Below are positions 18,526 to 27,514 of a stretch of 64,000 nt of DNA, piece by piece. Source of the stretch: Fusobacterium sp. (GTDB lineage: Bacteria; Fusobacteriota; Fusobacteriia; Fusobacteriales; Fusobacteriaceae); assembly GCF_019012925.1 (NCBI RefSeq), contig NZ_JAGIRL010000031.1, positions 1 to 64,000 on the forward strand, in the 5' to 3' direction. The position numbers were made by a program, and so were the translations under genes. Each line of letters opens with the position of its first letter. The stretch's first letter is position 1. Under the pieces are notes generated by a model. It did not search any database. It had not been told where the DNA came from and saw nothing but the letters and a program-made list of their open reading frames with translations.

Positions 18526-20127
18526 TTACTTTAAGTATTTTTTTAGAGTATTATTTACTGCTTCTGGTCCTACTAACATTTCTACAAAATATTTTTCTAC
18601 TGTTTCTGCCAATCCTATCTCTTCTAGATCAACACCAAAAATCATTTTATTTTTTAGGATCTCCCTAAGTTGTCCTTGATATGTTTCTGGTTTACCAAAT
18701 TCAATTCCTGATAATTTTTCTTGTAACATTGTTAACATTGGGTCAGGACTAATACTTCTTTGACAACCATTATCATCTATACCTAATAGGTATCTAAACC
18801 AACCAGCATAAACTAAAGGAATATATTTTATATCTGAAATATTTAACTCTTTACTATCTAAATATGCTTTTAAAGTTTCTCCATATCTTATTCCAACTTT
18901 TTGAGAAGTATCTGTTGCTATTCTCTCAGGTTGATCTGGAATATATGGATTTGCAAATCTTTCGTCGATTACCTCATCTATAAATGCTTTTGGATCCAAT
19001 ATTTTTGGTGATTCGACTACTTTTAAAGCTTCACCATACCCTATATTTTTAATAAGTTTATTAAGTAACGGATTAGATACAGCACTATAAATAGTTTTTT
19101 CATTCAATAGGCATCCATATATTGCTAATGCTGTGTGTAAAGGATTTAGACAAGTAGTAACTTTCATTCTCTCTGTCTTATCCACTGTATCTCTATCTGT
19201 TATATAAACTCCTGCTTCTGATTCTTCCAATTGAGGTCTTCCATTAGGAAACTTATCCTCAACAACAAAATATTCAGCTTCTTCAGAGTTTACAAAAGGT
19301 CCAGAATAAGTGTTTTTACTAGTTACAACTATTTCCATATCTTCAAGACCTAATTTTTCAAGATATTCTTTAACTACTTCTGCTGGTCTAGGAGTTATCT
19401 TATCTATCATTGATACAGGGAAACTCACTTTAGATTCATCTTCTATATATGCTATAAAGTCTTTATCTACATAACCTTTTTCTAACCAATGATTAGCTAT
19501 ATCTTGAACAGCAACTTTTATTCTTTCACCATTTCCAGCACAGTTATCCATACTAACTATAGCAATAGGAGTAGCTCCGTTTTTAAATCTTATATTCAAT
19601 AGATTTGTTATTATACTCATTATGTGTTTTGCTTTTGAAGGTTCATTTTTAAAATCTTCTTCTACGATACTCATATAGCTTTTATCTGGAGTTTTAAGGT
19701 TATATCCCTTTTCTGTTATTGTAAAACTAATCATTTGTAAAGTTTTAGCCTTAACTATTTCTTCCAGTTTTTCCATATCAGTTTCAACTTTTAAAGATTC
19801 TACAATACTTCCAATTAATTCAGTTGAAAAATCCCCATCTTTTGATAGTCTTACTGATAATGTTAAATTGTCATATGGTTTATATACTTTATCAATGATT
19901 TCATTATCAAAACTTTCAGCAACAATTATTCCAGTATTTTCAAGACCTTTATTCAATAGATTTTGTTGCATTTTTCCAACATAAGCCCTAAATATATTTC
20001 CAGCACCAAAATGTAACCATTTTGGTGCTTCCATTGTATTTTTCTTGATTTTTTCTATGTCATATATTGGAGCTTTTATCTCTTTTATTTGTTTTATTTC
20101 TGCTAAATTATTTAAACAAAGTTTCAT
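18526..20127 (-). CDS. uxuB: Fructuronate reductase (mannitol dehydrogenase family)
   Basis: A 533-residue long-chain polyol dehydrogenase: N-terminal nucleotide region with HFGAGNIFRAYVG, the middle VSMDNCAGNGERIK and FPVSMIDKITPRP blocks, and the catalytic MKVTTCLNPLHTALA (Lys, Asn and His). Between uxuA and dctP the expected reaction is NAD(P)H-dependent conversion of D-fructuronate to D-mannonate; tagaturonate reductase is the alternative but needs UxaA, which is absent. The ATG at 20127 is five bases after GGAGG; a TTG 12 bases earlier would overlap that site. Eight bases of gap to uxuA would become 20 with this start. Confidence 0.85.
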   Translation of the reverse strand: MKLCLNNLAEIKQIKEIKAPIYDIEKIKKNTMEAPKWLHFGAGNIFRAYVGKMQQNLLNKGLENTGIIVAESFDNEIIDKVYKPYDNLTLSVRLSKDGDFSTELIGSIVESLKVETDMEKLEEIVKAKTLQMISFTITEKGYNLKTPDKSYMSIVEEDFKNEPSKAKHIMSIITNLLNIRFKNGATPIAIVSMDNCAGNGERIKVAVQDIANHWLEKGYVDKDFIAYIEDESKVSFPVSMIDKITPRPAEVVKEYLEKLGLEDMEIVVTSKNTYSGPFVNSEEAEYFVVEDKFPNGRPQLEESEAGVYITDRDTVDKTERMKVTTCLNPLHTALAIYGCLLNEKTIYSAVSNPLLNKLIKNIGYGEALKVVESPKILDPKAFIDEVIDERFANPYIPDQPERIATDTSQKVGIRYGETLKAYLDSKELNISDIKYIPLVYAGWFRYLLGIDDNGCQRSISPDPMLTMLQEKLSGIEFGKPETYQGQLREILKNKMIFGVDLEEIGLAETVEKYFVEMLVGPEAVNNTLKKYLK

Positions 20128-20147
20128 ATTATCCTCCAAATCAAATA

Positions 20148-21197
20148 CTATTTATTTAGTTTTGTCAAAGTTTCCCAAATTCCAGTTATATAACTTGCTC
20201 CTAAGGCTCTATCATATAGCCCATAACCTGGTTTACCTGTTTCTCCCCAAATCATTCTTCCGTGGTCTGGTCTTAAGTATCCATCAAAATTATTTTTAGA
20301 TAGAACTCTCATAATTTCAACAATATCTAAAGATCCACAACCAGAATAATGAGCTGACTCTTCAAAACTTACTCCATCATTTAGAAGTTTTACATTTCTA
20401 ACATGCATAAAATGTATTCTTCCCATAGCACTATATTTATCTACTAATTTTGGCATATCATTGAAGTTTGCACATCCTAAAGAACCAGTACATAAAGTTA
20501 ATCCATTGTACTTACTATCAACTAAATTTAAGAATCTGTCTATGTTTTCCTCTTTAGTTATAATTCTTGGTAATCCAAATATAGACCAAGGTGGATCGTC
20601 AGGGTGAATTGCCATTTTGATATCATTTATCTCAGCTACTGGAATGATTTGCTCTAAGAAGTATTTTAAGTTTTCCCAAAGTCCTTCTTCTCCAATCTCT
20701 TTATATTTAGCAAATAGAGTTGCCATCTCTTCTTTAGTATAACTTGAATCCCATCCAGGTAGAGATAGTTCAGCATTTAATGGATCTAATTTATCAACTT
20801 GATCCTTATAATAAACTAATGTTGTAGAACCATCTTCTAACTCTTTATCTAATTGAGATCTTGTCCAGTCAAATACAGGCATGAAGTTGTAACAAATAAC
20901 TTTTACTCCTGCTTTTGCTAGGTTTTCAATATTTTTTTTGTAATTTTCAATATATTTTTCTCTTGTAGGAAGTCCTAATTTAATATCTTCATGAACTGGA
21001 ACACTTTCAATTACTTCAAATTTTAATCCAGCTTTTTCTACTTTTTCTTTTAAAACTTGAATTTTCTCCATTTCCCATACTTCTCCAACAGGAACATCAT
21101 ATATAGCTGTTACTATACTATGCATAGTTGGGATTTGTTTAATATACTGTAGAGTTACAGGGTCTGTATCTCCATACCATCTAAATGATAATTTCAT
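20148..21197 (-). CDS. uxuA: Mannonate dehydratase
   Basis: Converts D-mannonate to 2-keto-3-deoxygluconate. At 349 residues it has the usual length of the TIM-barrel UxuA family; seen are [53 protein letters not shown] and [11 protein letters not shown], with the His, Cys and Asp that bind the metal. GGAGG precedes the ATG. It follows uxaC by 26 bases. Confidence 0.96.
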   Translation of the reverse strand: MKLSFRWYGDTDPVTLQYIKQIPTMHSIVTAIYDVPVGEVWEMEKIQVLKEKVEKAGLKFEVIESVPVHEDIKLGLPTREKYIENYKKNIENLAKAGVKVICYNFMPVFDWTRSQLDKELEDGSTTLVYYKDQVDKLDPLNAELSLPGWDSSYTKEEMATLFAKYKEIGEEGLWENLKYFLEQIIPVAEINDIKMAIHPDDPPWSIFGLPRIITKEENIDRFLNLVDSKYNGLTLCTGSLGCANFNDMPKLVDKYSAMGRIHFMHVRNVKLLNDGVSFEESAHYSGCGSLDIVEIMRVLSKNNFDGYLRPDHGRMIWGETGKPGYGLYDRALGASYITGIWETLTKLNK

Positions 21198-21223
21198 TTT
21201 TCCTCCTTAAATTTATTTATATT

Positions 21224-22630
21224 TTAATCTTTTAGTTTAAAGTAATTTTTTGCATTTAAATAACAAATTTCTTTGATCATTGGTTCTAGGATTTCTAAAT
21301 CATAAGGAATTTCACCCTCTTCTACCCAAGTTCCTATTAAATTGCACATTATTCTTCTAAAATATTCATGCCTTGTGTAAGATATAAAACTTCTAGAGTC
21401 AGTTAGCATTCCTATAAATCTTCTTAATAATCCTAAACTAGATAGTGTAGTCATTTGATTTATCATTCCATTTTTTTGATCTAAGAACCACCAACCTGAA
21501 CCAAATTGCATTTTACCTGGCATTTCTCCACATTGGAAATTTCCGATCATAGTTCCTAACACTTCATTATCTTTAGGATTTAAACAGTATAATATTGTTT
21601 TTGGTAATTCCATAGTTTTTTCCAACTCATCCAATAATCTAGAAAGAGAATAAGCATAGTTATTATCTCCTATAGAGTCCATTCCAATATCTGCTCCTAA
21701 TTTTTCAAACATTCTTGTGTTATTATTTCTTTGAGCTCCCATATGTAACTGCATTCCTAAATCATATTTTTTATACTCTCTAGCTAACTCTAAGAATATA
21801 GCAGTTTTATACATTTCTATCTCTTTTTTATTTAATTCTTTTTCTTCTAAGGACTTTTTAAATACTTCCTCTACTTCCTCTTTTGTAGCTAATTGGAAGA
21901 AAGGTTCTTCAAGACTGTGATCTGTTACTAAGCAACCTCTTTCTACAAAGAATTTAATTCTAATTTTTAATGCTTCTACCAATTTTTCAAAAGAATCTAT
22001 TTTTATATTTGAAACTTCTGAAAGCTTGTTTATGTAATCTTTAAAACCAATTTTTTCTATTCCTAAAACTTTATCTGGTCTAAAAGTTGGTAGTACTTTT
22101 ACACCAAATTCTTTATCTTCTGAAATCTCAAGATGATATTCAAGAGAGTCAATAGGATCATCTGTAGTGCATAAAGCTGTTACATTTGATTTTTTTATTA
22201 GTTCTTTTGTTGTAAATTCTGGAGTATTTAATAATGCATTTGCTCTATCCCAAATCTCCTTTGCATTTTTTTTATTTATTACTAGATCTATTCCAAAAAA
22301 TCTTTTTAATTCTAAATGAGACCAATGGTATAATGGATTTCCAAAGCAATATTCAATAGTATTTACAAAAGCCATAAACTTATCAAAATCATCTGCATCT
22401 CCAGTGATATATTTCTCATCTATTCCATTACTTCTCATAGCTCTCCACTTATAATGATCTCCAGCAAGCCAAATTTCAGTCAAATTTTTATAATTTTTAT
22501 TCTCAGAAATCTCTTTAGGATTTAAGTGACAATGATAATCAAAAATGGGCATATTTTTTGCATAATCATGATATAACTTTTTACTAACTTCTGTTTTTAA
22601 AAGGAAATCTTCATCCATAAATTTATACAT
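21224..22630 (-). CDS. uxaC: Uronate isomerase
   Basis: Isomerises D-glucuronate to D-fructuronate and D-galacturonate to D-tagaturonate. The 468-residue protein shows family blocks: FDYHCHLNPKEI with the metal-binding His pair, GDHYKWRAMRSNG, CTTDDP, LQLHMGAQRNNN (seen as GMQLHMGAQRNN) and SLGLLRRFIGMLTDSRSFISY. The ATG at 22630 lies six bases after GGAGG; a TTG at 22645 would lie on that site. First gene of the hexuronate operon, directly behind a promoter and operator. Confidence 0.96.
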   Translation of the reverse strand: MYKFMDEDFLLKTEVSKKLYHDYAKNMPIFDYHCHLNPKEISENKNYKNLTEIWLAGDHYKWRAMRSNGIDEKYITGDADDFDKFMAFVNTIEYCFGNPLYHWSHLELKRFFGIDLVINKKNAKEIWDRANALLNTPEFTTKELIKKSNVTALCTTDDPIDSLEYHLEISEDKEFGVKVLPTFRPDKVLGIEKIGFKDYINKLSEVSNIKIDSFEKLVEALKIRIKFFVERGCLVTDHSLEEPFFQLATKEEVEEVFKKSLEEKELNKKEIEMYKTAIFLELAREYKKYDLGMQLHMGAQRNNNTRMFEKLGADIGMDSIGDNNYAYSLSRLLDELEKTMELPKTILYCLNPKDNEVLGTMIGNFQCGEMPGKMQFGSGWWFLDQKNGMINQMTTLSSLGLLRRFIGMLTDSRSFISYTRHEYFRRIMCNLIGTWVEEGEIPYDLEILEPMIKEICYLNAKNYFKLKD

Positions 22631-22653
22631 ATATATTACCTCCAATTAACTTA

Positions 22654-22673
22654 CATACTTGTATACTAGTATG
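22654..22673 (-). promoter_or_regulatory. 20-bp palindromic operator before uxaC
   Basis: CATACTTGTATACTAGTATG is a near-perfect palindrome centred on GTATAC, broken only at one position per arm (18 of 20 bases symmetric). It abuts the -10 element on its downstream side. The GntR-family gene encoded upstream is the obvious candidate binder; this is inference. I see no second copy in front of the GntR gene itself. Confidence 0.7.
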
Positions 22674-22699
22674 TTATAATATTTTTGTTATAATGTCAA
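22673..22699 (-). promoter_or_regulatory. Promoter of the hexuronate operon
   Basis: Minus-strand TTGACA (22699-22694) is a perfect -35; TATAAC (22678-22673) matches 5 of 6 and lies 15 bp downstream, a short spacer that may call for activation or simply weaken the promoter. Confidence 0.6.
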
Positions 22700-22782
22700 C
22701 TGTTTTTTACATAACAATTTGTTTTTTAAAAGGAAAATACTGTTTTAGTACAAATTTTAAAAGTGTTTTGTTTTTGTAAAAT

Positions 22783-22822
22783 AAAACTAGGGCCATTGCA
22801 AATTCTATTGCAACAGCCCTAG
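22783..22822 (-). terminator. Terminator after the AEC carrier gene
   Basis: A 15-bp stem (22787-22801 with 22808-22822, two weak pairs) is followed on the minus strand by TTTTAT. It separates the gntR-AEC transcript from the uxaC promoter. Confidence 0.85.
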
Positions 22823-22833
22823 TCAAAAAGCCA

Positions 22834-23730
22834 TTATCTAAATATTAAAAGTAATGATACATTTATAAAGCTTAAAATTATTGAAAGAGAAACTACATTT
22901 ATAGCTAAATCCATATCTCCGTCAGTTATAAAAACATAGGTTAATATATTATTTCCAATAGGAGAAAGAGCTCCTAATAAAATAATAGTTCTTCCCATCT
23001 CATCTAGAGGAAGCAACCTTCCTATAAGTGTTCCAACAACTAGAATTCCACCAATTTTTAATCCTATTATAATTAAACTTAATTTTAATCTAGTAAATTT
23101 TGGTGTAAAATATGCTCCAAGAGCTATCATTATTAAAACACCAGTGATATTTGCAATTTGTTGAAGAGTTATTTTAATTCCAAGTGGAATTTTAAATCCA
23201 ATGATATTAATAATAACTCCTATGGCTAAAGCTATTATTAAAGGAGATTTAAGAATTTTGAGAATTTTCTCTTTAATATCGTCGTTTTTTGTAGTAATAA
23301 ATATGGAATATACTACTGTTGTAACCATTATTAAATTTCCAGCATCAAAAAGAGAAAGGAGATAAACGTTTTTTTCACCGAAGAACATTATAAAAAAGGG
23401 GAGAATAAAAGTCATGTTCATTATAAGTGTTCCACCTCTAAATATTTTTCGTTCATTTTCACTCAGATTTATAAGTTTTGAAATAAAAAAACCTAAAAAA
23501 ATCATAATACAATGAATAAAAATAGCTGAAATTGGATAGTATATTAAAGTTTTAGAAATTTTCATTGAACTTACAGATAGAATAATTACTGCAGGATTTG
23601 TTAAATAGAAAATTAACTTTAATAAGATAGAAGCCTCTTCTTTTGATAAGATTTTTAATATTTTTAATATATAACCAATAATAAAAAATAATATTATAGG
23701 TAATAATTTTTCAAAGATTATATCTAACAC
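22834..23730 (-). CDS. AEC (auxin efflux carrier) family transporter
   Basis: A 298-residue membrane protein with about ten hydrophobic segments in the AEC/MdcF pattern: FFIIGYILKILKILSKEEASIL, split here as IGYILK then LLKLIFYLTNPAVIILS with the conserved Asn-Pro, and a GALSPIGNN motif near the C-terminus in place of the usual PxxxN. Bacterial AEC carriers move organic acids such as malonate or malate. Start is GTG at 23730 after AGGAG. It follows the GntR gene by 27 bases and may export or import an acid connected with hexuronate breakdown. Confidence 0.8.
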   Translation of the reverse strand: MLDIIFEKLLPIILFFIIGYILKILKILSKEEASILLKLIFYLTNPAVIILSVSSMKISKTLIYYPISAIFIHCIMIFLGFFISKLINLSENERKIFRGGTLIMNMTFILPFFIMFFGEKNVYLLSLFDAGNLIMVTTVVYSIFITTKNDDIKEKILKILKSPLIIALAIGVIINIIGFKIPLGIKITLQQIANITGVLIMIALGAYFTPKFTRLKLSLIIIGLKIGGILVVGTLIGRLLPLDEMGRTIILLGALSPIGNNILTYVFITDGDMDLAINVVSLSIILSFINVSLLLIFR

Positions 23731-23757
23731 ACTCTCTCCTAAAATTTAAAATAAGTT

Positions 23758-24450
23758 TTATTTTTCAAAATAGTTTGGGCATTTTTCAATAAATATTCCC
23801 AACATCTCTTTAAAATTAAATAAGTGTTCTGTAACCATATCATCAATAGATTCAAAACTATTTTTTTCTAGAATATCTATTATTTTTTCATGTTGAACTA
23901 GTATGTCTCTAAGATTCTTTTTTTCAATAACGTCGAAAAGTCGTAATCTATCATAATGAGTACTTAGTTTTTTAATTGCTTTCCAAATATTCAATTTATT
24001 ACAAAATTCATATATAATTTCATGGAATTTGTTATCTAATCTAAAAAACTCATATATATCTTCTTCAAATTCTACAATTATTTTTTGATATTCTAAATTT
24101 TTTCTTAATTCTTTAATTAAAGAATCATTATTTTTTCTAGAGCATACCATTTTAAGTATCTCTTTATCGCAAATTTCTCTTAAAAATACAGCCTCTTCTA
24201 TAAGCTTTAAATTCATTTTTGAGACTAGCGATCCTTTTTGAGGAAAAACATTAATCAATTTTTCTTCTTTTAGTTTTACAATTGCTTCTCTTACAGGAGT
24301 TCTACTAACATTTAAAGCTTGACTGATCTCTATTTCACTGAGAGCTTCTCCAGGCTTTAAAGATAGATTCATAATACTATCTTTCAAAATTCGATAAGTA
24401 TACTGTTTGCTACTTTCTCCTTTAATTTTCTCTGTTATTTTAAAATCCAT
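23758..24450 (-). CDS. GntR/FadR-family transcription regulator
   Basis: A 230-residue regulator: N-terminal winged helix-turn-helix (LKPGEALSEIEISQALNVSRTPVREAI, of which SRTPVREA is the family hallmark), then an all-helical FCD effector domain with the metal/ligand His and Asp positions (for example FHEIIYEFCNK, QHEKIIDIL, EHLFNF). FCD-type GntR proteins commonly repress uxu/uxa genes and respond to hexuronates. Its gene shares a transcript with the AEC carrier and lies just upstream of the uxaC promoter and its palindrome. Confidence 0.9.
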   Translation of the reverse strand: MDFKITEKIKGESSKQYTYRILKDSIMNLSLKPGEALSEIEISQALNVSRTPVREAIVKLKEEKLINVFPQKGSLVSKMNLKLIEEAVFLREICDKEILKMVCSRKNNDSLIKELRKNLEYQKIIVEFEEDIYEFFRLDNKFHEIIYEFCNKLNIWKAIKKLSTHYDRLRLFDVIEKKNLRDILVQHEKIIDILEKNSFESIDDMVTEHLFNFKEMLGIFIEKCPNYFEK

Positions 24451-24562
24451 TCCTCATCCTCTTTCACCAATGATTTTCTCCTTATTCTACATCAAACTTT
24501 AGAAAAAAGCAATATTTATTGAGTTGCAGAATATATAAATATTTATTTTATGATTATTTTTT

Positions 24563-24601
24563 GAAAAGAAAATCTCTTCCTTTATGTAAAGAAGAGATTT
24601 T
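24563..24601 (-). terminator. Terminator after nadD
   Basis: GAAGAGATTTT (24591-24601) pairs perfectly with AAAATCTCTTC (24569-24579); on the minus strand a T-rich tail (TTTTCTTTTC) follows. It ends the smc-to-nadD transcript. Confidence 0.8.
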
Positions 24602-24618
24602 TCTATCAGTTTATTAGA

Positions 24619-25182
24619 TTAATATAGAGAATTCTCTTTTATAAAATTAGCTACCTTTTCAGGAACTAGTTTAGAAATATCCTCATTGTTATGTATTTTT
24701 TTTCTAATCATAGTAGATGATATATCATAGAGAGGAGTATCGAGATAGATAAGATTTTTATGACTTATATCACCAGTGTATCCCTCTCTTCTAAATACCA
24801 CTACTTTACTGAGTTCTAAAATTTTCTTATACTCTTTCCAAGTTGAGAAATAGTTAGCAGAATCCTCGCCAATAATCTCAAAAAACTCATTTTCTTCACC
24901 ATATAGAGAGATAATTTTATAAAGTGTATCAATGGTATATGAAACTTTATGCTCATTTATCTCAATATCAGATACTGATATATTTTTTTCATTTTCAAAG
25001 GCTAATTCACACATTTTCATTCTAAGTTTTCCTTCAACTACTATATCATCTCTATGTGATGCTGTTCCAACAGGAATTATAATTATTTTATCAAGTTTAA
25101 GTTTATCTAATACAAATTTAACAATCTCTATATGAGCATTGTGAATTGGATTAAAGCTACCACCATAGATTCCTATTTTCAT
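24619..25182 (-). CDS. nadD: Nicotinate-nucleotide adenylyltransferase
   Basis: Forms deamido-NAD from nicotinate mononucleotide and ATP. The 187-residue protein opens with GIYGGSFNPIHNAH, the nucleotidyltransferase GxFxPxHxxH signature, and ends with ISSTMIRKKI, the second ATP-binding motif. Its ATG overlaps the EIIA gene stop as ATGA (4 bases). It is the last gene of the operon. No HD-domain YqeK follows, unlike many Gram-positive loci. Confidence 0.95.
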   Translation of the reverse strand: MKIGIYGGSFNPIHNAHIEIVKFVLDKLKLDKIIIIPVGTASHRDDIVVEGKLRMKMCELAFENEKNISVSDIEINEHKVSYTIDTLYKIISLYGEENEFFEIIGEDSANYFSTWKEYKKILELSKVVVFRREGYTGDISHKNLIYLDTPLYDISSTMIRKKIHNNEDISKLVPEKVANFIKENSLY

Positions 25183-25628
25183 TTTAACTCCGCAATAGCT
25201 TCTAAAAGCTCTTGATAATTATTAGTGCAGATGACATTTTCTCTCAACTTCTCATTTCTAAATGTTCTCATCAGCTCAGAAACCAAAGAGAGATACTCTC
25301 TATTTTGTCCTTTTGGAGATCCGACTAGAATTATCAGTTTAACCTTTTCTCCATCTAATGAGTTAAAATCTACACCATTTTTAAGTAGTCCAATAGCTAC
25401 AATTAATTTTTTTATCTTTTCACTTCTTGCGTGAGGGATTGCAATTCCCTGCCCAATACCAGTACTTCCTAACTCTTCCCTAGCCAATATATTTTCATAA
25501 AAATTATTCTCATCATTGAGAGCATCACTATTTTTTTTAATAAGCTCAACTAACATTTTTAAAGCCTCTTCTTTAGTAGGATTCCCTTCAATATAAGTTA
25601 TTAGTTTACTGTTTAAATATTGTAACAT
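25179..25628 (-). CDS. PTS EIIA-type protein (fructose/PtsN family)
   Basis: A 149-residue EIIA-2 domain: GSTGIGQGIAIPHARSEKIKK contains the phospho-accepting His in IPHAR, followed by LIILVGSPKGQNREYLSLVSEL. It stands alone, without EIIB/EIIC, inside a housekeeping operon (lpxK and nadD), which suggests a regulatory EIIA of PtsN type rather than a sugar-specific transporter component; that reading is inference. GGAGGAGAG precedes the ATG. Confidence 0.85.
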   Translation of the reverse strand: MLQYLNSKLITYIEGNPTKEEALKMLVELIKKNSDALNDENNFYENILAREELGSTGIGQGIAIPHARSEKIKKLIVAIGLLKNGVDFNSLDGEKVKLIILVGSPKGQNREYLSLVSELMRTFRNEKLRENVICTNNYQELLEAIAELK

Positions 25629-25637
25629 ACTCTCCTC

Positions 25638-26432
25638 CTACAAAAAATAGTTTAAAAGCTTTCTTTCTCTCTCATTTAATGGAGTAAATGAAACTGTATT
25701 CTCAATTTCAAATTTTAATTTATTTAGAGATCTGTTGTAATTATCCACTTCTATCTCCTCTAAAAGAGCTAGAGAAGATAGTATTCCTAAACCTTCAAGT
25801 GAGTTAAGAAGCTCTTTTTTATCTCTAAGCATTGTTTTAAGATCTGAAATTTCAATACTAATATCTAGACTCTTTTCATAGTTAGAAGTATTATCTCTAT
25901 ACTTACTAAAATAAGAGATAAATAGTGAGAATATATTCTCATCAAATTCAAGCATAGATCTTTTTAGAGCAAGAACCATTAAAGGTTTTAAGTTACTGCT
26001 CTCTCCTATTAGAGAGAAGTTAGCAAGAAGCTTAAAAAACGCATCCCTATCTCTTAAAAAAAGTTCTTTTCCATATTTTTTAGCAAAGTCATAGCTTCCA
26101 TTAAACAGTGTTTTTATTAAGTTTAATCTCACTTTTTCAATATCTAAACTAGAAAATCTTTCAATTTTATCGTAGTTTTGTCTCTCTTTTATATCACTTG
26201 AATCAATAATCTCAGCAATTAGCTCAGCTTCATCTAAAAAAGCAGATACAGGAAGGGCTAAACTACCTCTTTTTCTCTTTAGATTTCCTAAAGTATCAAC
26301 AGTAATATATGCTCTTTTATCTAAAAATTGAGCAGATTCACTTAAAAGTTGAATCTTTCCATACTCTTTTAAAAGTGCTACAAGCTCTTGCTCATTCTTC
26401 TCTTTAATTATATTAAGCATATCAAATTGCAT
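25638..26432 (-). CDS. Hypothetical helical protein
   Basis: A 264-residue, predominantly alpha-helical cytoplasmic protein without signal peptide, membrane segment, Cys cluster or recognisable catalytic motif. A short beta-turn-rich part near residues 40-65 reads RAYITVDTLGNLKRKRGSLALP. The ATG at 26432 lies ten bases after GGAGGA, a long spacing, and overlaps the end of lpxK by 11 bases; a TTG at 26450 is the alternative but would sit on the ribosome site. I do not recognise the family; it may be restricted to fusobacteria. Confidence 0.6.
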   Translation of the reverse strand: MQFDMLNIIKEKNEQELVALLKEYGKIQLLSESAQFLDKRAYITVDTLGNLKRKRGSLALPVSAFLDEAELIAEIIDSSDIKERQNYDKIERFSSLDIEKVRLNLIKTLFNGSYDFAKKYGKELFLRDRDAFFKLLANFSLIGESSNLKPLMVLALKRSMLEFDENIFSLFISYFSKYRDNTSNYEKSLDISIEISDLKTMLRDKKELLNSLEGLGILSSLALLEEIEVDNYNRSLNKLKFEIENTVSFTPLNERERKLLNYFL

Positions 26433-27444
26433 TTTCTTTATTTCCTCCAATTCCTTTTAAACTATTATCCTCCAACAGTTTAAATTCTATTTTAAGTACA
26501 AAAAAGTTTTCCATAGGCATGTCAGTAGGTAACTTAACAAGATCTTTTTCTGTCATAATTATAAAAGATGCTTTCATACTGTCAGCACGTCTTTGTATAA
26601 GTTCAATATCCTTCTTTTTAAAATTGTGATGATCCATAAAATCCACTCTCTCTATGTAAGAAGGTTCAAGAGAGATCACAGTTTTTTCAAAATTTAAAGG
26701 ATTTGCTAGACCAGAAAATAGTAAAACTCTTTTTCCCTTTACCCAAAACAAAGGCTTTTGATTTCCTTTTAGATCACAAAGAGATGTAACTCCATGTTTA
26801 GCAGTGGAAACTTCTTTACCTAACTTTTTCTTTAAATATTTTTTTATTCTTTCAACTTCTCTTTCACTAACTAAATCAGATTTTGTAATTATAAATTCAG
26901 AAGCTCTCTGTGCTCCCTTTTTAAAATCCTCTCTTAACATACCTTTAGGAAGAAGTTCCCCCCAACCAAAAGGATTTGTAGCATCAATAAGGACAATATC
27001 TCTATCACGATAGAGTTTTCTATGTTGAAATCCATCATCTAGTACAATGGTATCAACATCAAAATGTTTTTTAGCAAACATACAAGCCTTATATCTATTT
27101 GAGCTAACAATTATGGGAACCTTGAGATTTAAAGCGTGGATAAATGGTTCATCTCCACTCTCTCTAGGGGTTGCAAATATTTGAAAACCATCACTGACCA
27201 GAAGTGGCTCTCTCTTTCTCTTACCTCTATATCCTCTAGAAACCACAGCTACTTTTCTTCCCATTTTTTGTAGTCTTTTAACAAAGTATTGTACAGCAGG
27301 GGTTTTACCAGTACCCCCTACCGTTATATTTCCTATACAGATAACTTCTACTCCGTCAACTCTTTTTATGGGAAGTATCTCTTTATCAAAGAGAAAATTC
27401 CTAAAAGAGGTGATGAGATAATATATATATGATAATATCCTCAT
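26422..27444 (-). CDS. lpxK: Tetraacyldisaccharide 4'-kinase
   Basis: Phosphorylates the 4' position of the lipid A disaccharide at the inner membrane. The 340-residue protein has an N-terminal membrane-binding helix, the Walker A VGGTGKTP at residues 42-49, the SRGYRGK block and LDDGFQHRKL, with LIDATNPFGWGELLPKGMLRE after it, all LpxK hallmarks. Its presence shows an LPS-bearing outer membrane. It follows smc by 70 bases and overlaps the next gene. Confidence 0.95.
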   Translation of the reverse strand: MRILSYIYYLITSFRNFLFDKEILPIKRVDGVEVICIGNITVGGTGKTPAVQYFVKRLQKMGRKVAVVSRGYRGKRKREPLLVSDGFQIFATPRESGDEPFIHALNLKVPIIVSSNRYKACMFAKKHFDVDTIVLDDGFQHRKLYRDRDIVLIDATNPFGWGELLPKGMLREDFKKGAQRASEFIITKSDLVSEREVERIKKYLKKKLGKEVSTAKHGVTSLCDLKGNQKPLFWVKGKRVLLFSGLANPLNFEKTVISLEPSYIERVDFMDHHNFKKKDIELIQRRADSMKASFIIMTEKDLVKLPTDMPMENFFVLKIEFKLLEDNSLKGIGGNKENAI

Positions 27445-27514
27445 TATTACTCCTCGAATAAAAATGTTTTACTCTATATTGTACCCCTAGTAAAAGTAAA
27501 AAGTCAAGGTATTT

